From NCBI GenBank assembly GCA_017559615.1, contig JAFYRB010000019.1, forward strand, positions 1 through 7,817: a stretch of DNA of 7,817 nt. Reading direction: 5' to 3'. Below the pieces are notes generated by a model. The model had not been told where the DNA came from. It ran no database searches and worked only from the letters and a program-made list of their open reading frames with translations. Positions within the stretch are counted from its first letter, which is position 1; each line of letters opens with the position of its first letter. Positions 6,434 through 7,817 of this stretch are shown piece by piece. The translations under genes and the position numbers were made by a program. Source of the stretch: Alistipes sp. Lineage in GTDB: Bacteria > Bacteroidota > Bacteroidia > Bacteroidales > Rikenellaceae.

Positions 6434-6940
6434 TTAAAGATATTGAGCCTTGCGGCGGCGTTTCTCTCGGAGACGCATCATCGCTATCTCCTCTCGTGAG
6501 CGGCGACGTATGTAGCGCAGACGTGCAAAGCAGCAGATGAATGCAAGCCACATAATAGAAGAGCAGATTGTCAGGTTTTGCGCAAACTCCACATCTATCT
6601 CATCTGCCCAATAGAGTATCCAGGGTAGTATGCTCCACGTTGCGGCTATCACACCCGTAGATACCGAGGCCTTTGCCCAGCAGGGACGTGGTGCCATACG
6701 GCGGTAGGTCAATACGAGGCCAATGCAGAAGAGTCCCACAGCGATGAGAATCTCTATCTCTCTATGGTGGGGAACGCTCTCAGGGATGTAGTTAATGCCA
6801 AAGAGTAAGCACGTCGATGCGAACATCACTACATCTGCGAGCTTTAGCTTTCCCTCATCGGGGCTTTTGCCCAGACGGCGATTTACCAGTTTCTCTATTC
6901 TGCCGAAGCGAATTTTGTAAAAGCTATACTTATTCTTCAT
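6434..6940 (-). CDS. Four-TM membrane protein with basic C-terminal tail, unknown function
   Basis: A protein of 168 residues from the ATG at 6940, not recognised. The N-terminus (MKNKYSFYKIRFGRIEKLVNRR) is basic and likely cytoplasmic. Hydrophobic segments lie at about 35-52, 61-79, 93-111 and 121-140, followed by a strongly basic tail from 139 to the end (RYIRRRSREE...REKRRRKAQYL). An even number of TMs puts both basic ends in the cytoplasm, where they could touch lipid head groups or nucleic acid. The frame is open upstream to 7027, but the extension lies inside the Arc-like gene and reads as an Arg/Cys-rich shadow, so the inner ATG is chosen. Its ATG overlaps the end of that gene by 11 bases (ATGAAGAATAA), suggesting coupled translation. 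Function unknown. Confidence 0.75.
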   Translation of the reverse strand: MKNKYSFYKIRFGRIEKLVNRRLGKSPDEGKLKLADVVMFASTCLLFGINYIPESVPHHREIEILIAVGLFCIGLVLTYRRMAPRPCWAKASVSTGVIAATWSILPWILYWADEIDVEFAQNLTICSSIMWLAFICCFARLRYIRRRSREEIAMMRLREKRRRKAQYL

Positions 6941-7130
6941 TTTGTGGCTCCTCCTTAGCCTTCTTTGCGCGAGGCTTGCGTCCACTGCGACGCAAGGCCT
7001 CGGCAATAATCCATTGCAGCTGTCCATTCATCGAGCGAAACTCATCGGCTGCCCACTTCTCAAGGGCATCCATCGTCTCGCCGTCGATGCGTAGCACGAA
7101 ACTGCGTGTGTTTGAATCCTTTGTAGCCAT
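6930..7130 (-). CDS. Arc-like ribbon-helix-helix protein
   Basis: A small protein of 66 residues fitting the Arc/MetJ ribbon-helix-helix fold. The strand RSFVLRID (9-16) is followed by helix ETMDALEKWAADEF (18-31). The turn RSMNGQ is followed by a second helix, LQWIIAEALRRSG, and RSMNxQ...EAL is the usual Arc-family turn signature. A charged tail (KPRAKKAKEEPQNEE) follows. Such proteins bind DNA as dimers, pairing the strands in the major groove. It starts 23 bp after the SPFH gene and overlaps the next gene by 11 bp. In Bacteroidota, small Arc-like proteins are, as far as I recall, often encoded next to SPFH genes. It may autoregulate this operon, but it could instead be a protein-protein adaptor. 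No operator is visible because the promoter lies beyond the window. Confidence 0.85.
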   Translation of the reverse strand: MATKDSNTRSFVLRIDGETMDALEKWAADEFRSMNGQLQWIIAEALRRSGRKPRAKKAKEEPQNEE

Positions 7131-7153
7131 AGGGGATACTTCAAAAGGGTTTA

Positions 7154-7817
7154 CTAATTATGCAAAGTACCAGTGTTTACCACAGGCTGTGCAGCCTCAT
7201 CGGCACAGAGTACCACGAGCAAGTTGCTCACCATAGCTGCCTTACGCTCCTCGTCAAGCTCCACAACCTCCTCGGTAGATAGGCGCTCAAGGGCAATCTT
7301 AACCATCGACACAGCACCCTCAACAATCTTCTCACGTGCCGAGATGATAGCATCAGCCTGCTGACGGCGAAGCATAGCAGCAGCAATCTCTGGAGCGTAT
7401 GCGAGGTAGTTCAAGCGTGCCTCGATAACCTCGATACCCGCGATTGAGAGGCGCTCGTTAAGCTCGTCGGTGAGGCGGTCGTTAATCTCATCACCACCCG
7501 AGCGGAGTGTTACCTCATCCGAAGCGTTGTTAGAGTTCTCGTCGTAGGCATACATACCTGCCACCTGACGCAATCCCGAGTCGCTCTGCACGGCTACGAA
7601 GTTCTCCAAGACGTTCATACGTGTGTTAGAGCCAGTTGCGCCAATCTCCAATGGTGCATCAATCTCGAATACAGCGTTATATGCGCCATCGTTCTTAATC
7701 TTCCACACTACAACGAGGCCGATAAGAATAGGGTTACCCGCTTTGTCGTTAACCTTGATAGGGTCTACGTTGAGGTTACGCGCACGCATCGAGAGCTTCT
7801 TTGCGCTCATAAATGGG
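7154..7817 (-). CDS. SPFH/band 7 domain protein, C-terminal part (5' end outside window)
   Basis: SPFH (stomatin/prohibitin/flotillin/HflK-C) proteins form large oligomeric assemblies on membranes and organise membrane domains. Visible features are KKLSMRARNLNVDPIKVNDKAG with ILIGLVVVWKI (the SPFH beta-core), a linker with INDRLTDELNERL, the motif GIEVIEARLNYLAYAPEIA, and a long Ala/Glu-rich helix from MLRRQQADAIISAREKIVEGA onward. The tail reads DEAAQPVVNTGTLHN. An ATG occurs at 7810, but the frame is open upstream through codons for Pro-Phe to the window edge. That fits the conserved NPF that precedes the KK-(I/L)-S-(L/M)-RARN block, so the ATG is probably internal and the N-terminal membrane anchor (about 70-90 residues) lies outside. 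It is the first gene seen of the leftward operon. Confidence 0.9.
   Translation of the reverse strand, partial: PFMSAKKLSMRARNLNVDPIKVNDKAGNPILIGLVVVWKIKNDGAYNAVFEIDAPLEIGATGSNTRMNVLENFVAVQSDSGLRQVAGMYAYDENSNNASDEVTLRSGGDEINDRLTDELNERLSIAGIEVIEARLNYLAYAPEIAAAMLRRQQADAIISAREKIVEGAVSMVKIALERLSTEEVVELDEERKAAMVSNLLVVLCADEAAQPVVNTGTLHN

Noticed and set aside
6941..7027. N-terminal extension of the four-TM protein to 7027
   Set aside because: It lies wholly within the Arc-like gene, reads as an Arg-rich shadow, and the inner ATG at 6940 overlaps the stop codon in a typical coupled arrangement.

Overview
The window looks like chromosomal DNA of a gut-type Bacteroidales bacterium, possibly Alistipes/Rikenellaceae-like; the genus is a guess. 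Two near-consensus Bacteroidota promoters (TTTG-N20-TATCTTTG type) support this. So do the lack of clear Shine-Dalgarno sequences before the start codons and the gene content: PepD dipeptidase, PhoH, a small outer-membrane barrel, Der, and an SPFH protein with a neighbouring Arc-like protein. I see no tRNA, rRNA, CRISPR array, transposase or phage gene.

Left part (1-2622): a minus-strand set reads from about 2490 leftwards: an outer-membrane beta-barrel protein, PhoH ATPase, and the N-terminal half of aminoacyl-histidine dipeptidase (PepD), cut by the window edge. Gaps are 40 and 21 bp, so one transcript is likely. Its promoter lies at 2491-2522 and shows that the barrel protein starts at the ATG at 2442, not at the TTG further upstream. 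The 180-bp divergent intergenic region also carries the der promoter, with an 8-bp inverted repeat overlapping its -7 box.

Centre (2623-4254): der, encoding the double-GTPase ribosome assembly factor, stands alone on the plus strand. It is followed by a 327-bp gene-free stretch between convergent genes. This stretch holds a small GC hairpin, two strong bidirectional terminator-like hairpins of unrelated sequence, and a telomere-like TTAGGG-rich element. That element combines a short tandem repeat, a 22-bp imperfect inverted repeat, a degenerate third copy and G-quadruplex potential.

Right part (4255-7817): a tightly packed minus-strand operon reads leftwards from beyond the window end: SPFH/band-7 protein (partial), Arc-like ribbon-helix-helix protein, a four-TM protein, a three-TM protein, a secreted S41-type peptidase without a visible PDZ domain, and another three-TM protein. 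Gaps are 23 bp, an 11-bp overlap, 3, 5 and 11 bp. The arrangement suggests a membrane- or envelope-associated module: an SPFH scaffold, a small possible DNA-binding regulator, small membrane proteins and an exported protease-like enzyme. Its function is not known to me and is the most interesting protein-level question here. The repeat element at 4131-4243 is the most interesting non-coding one.
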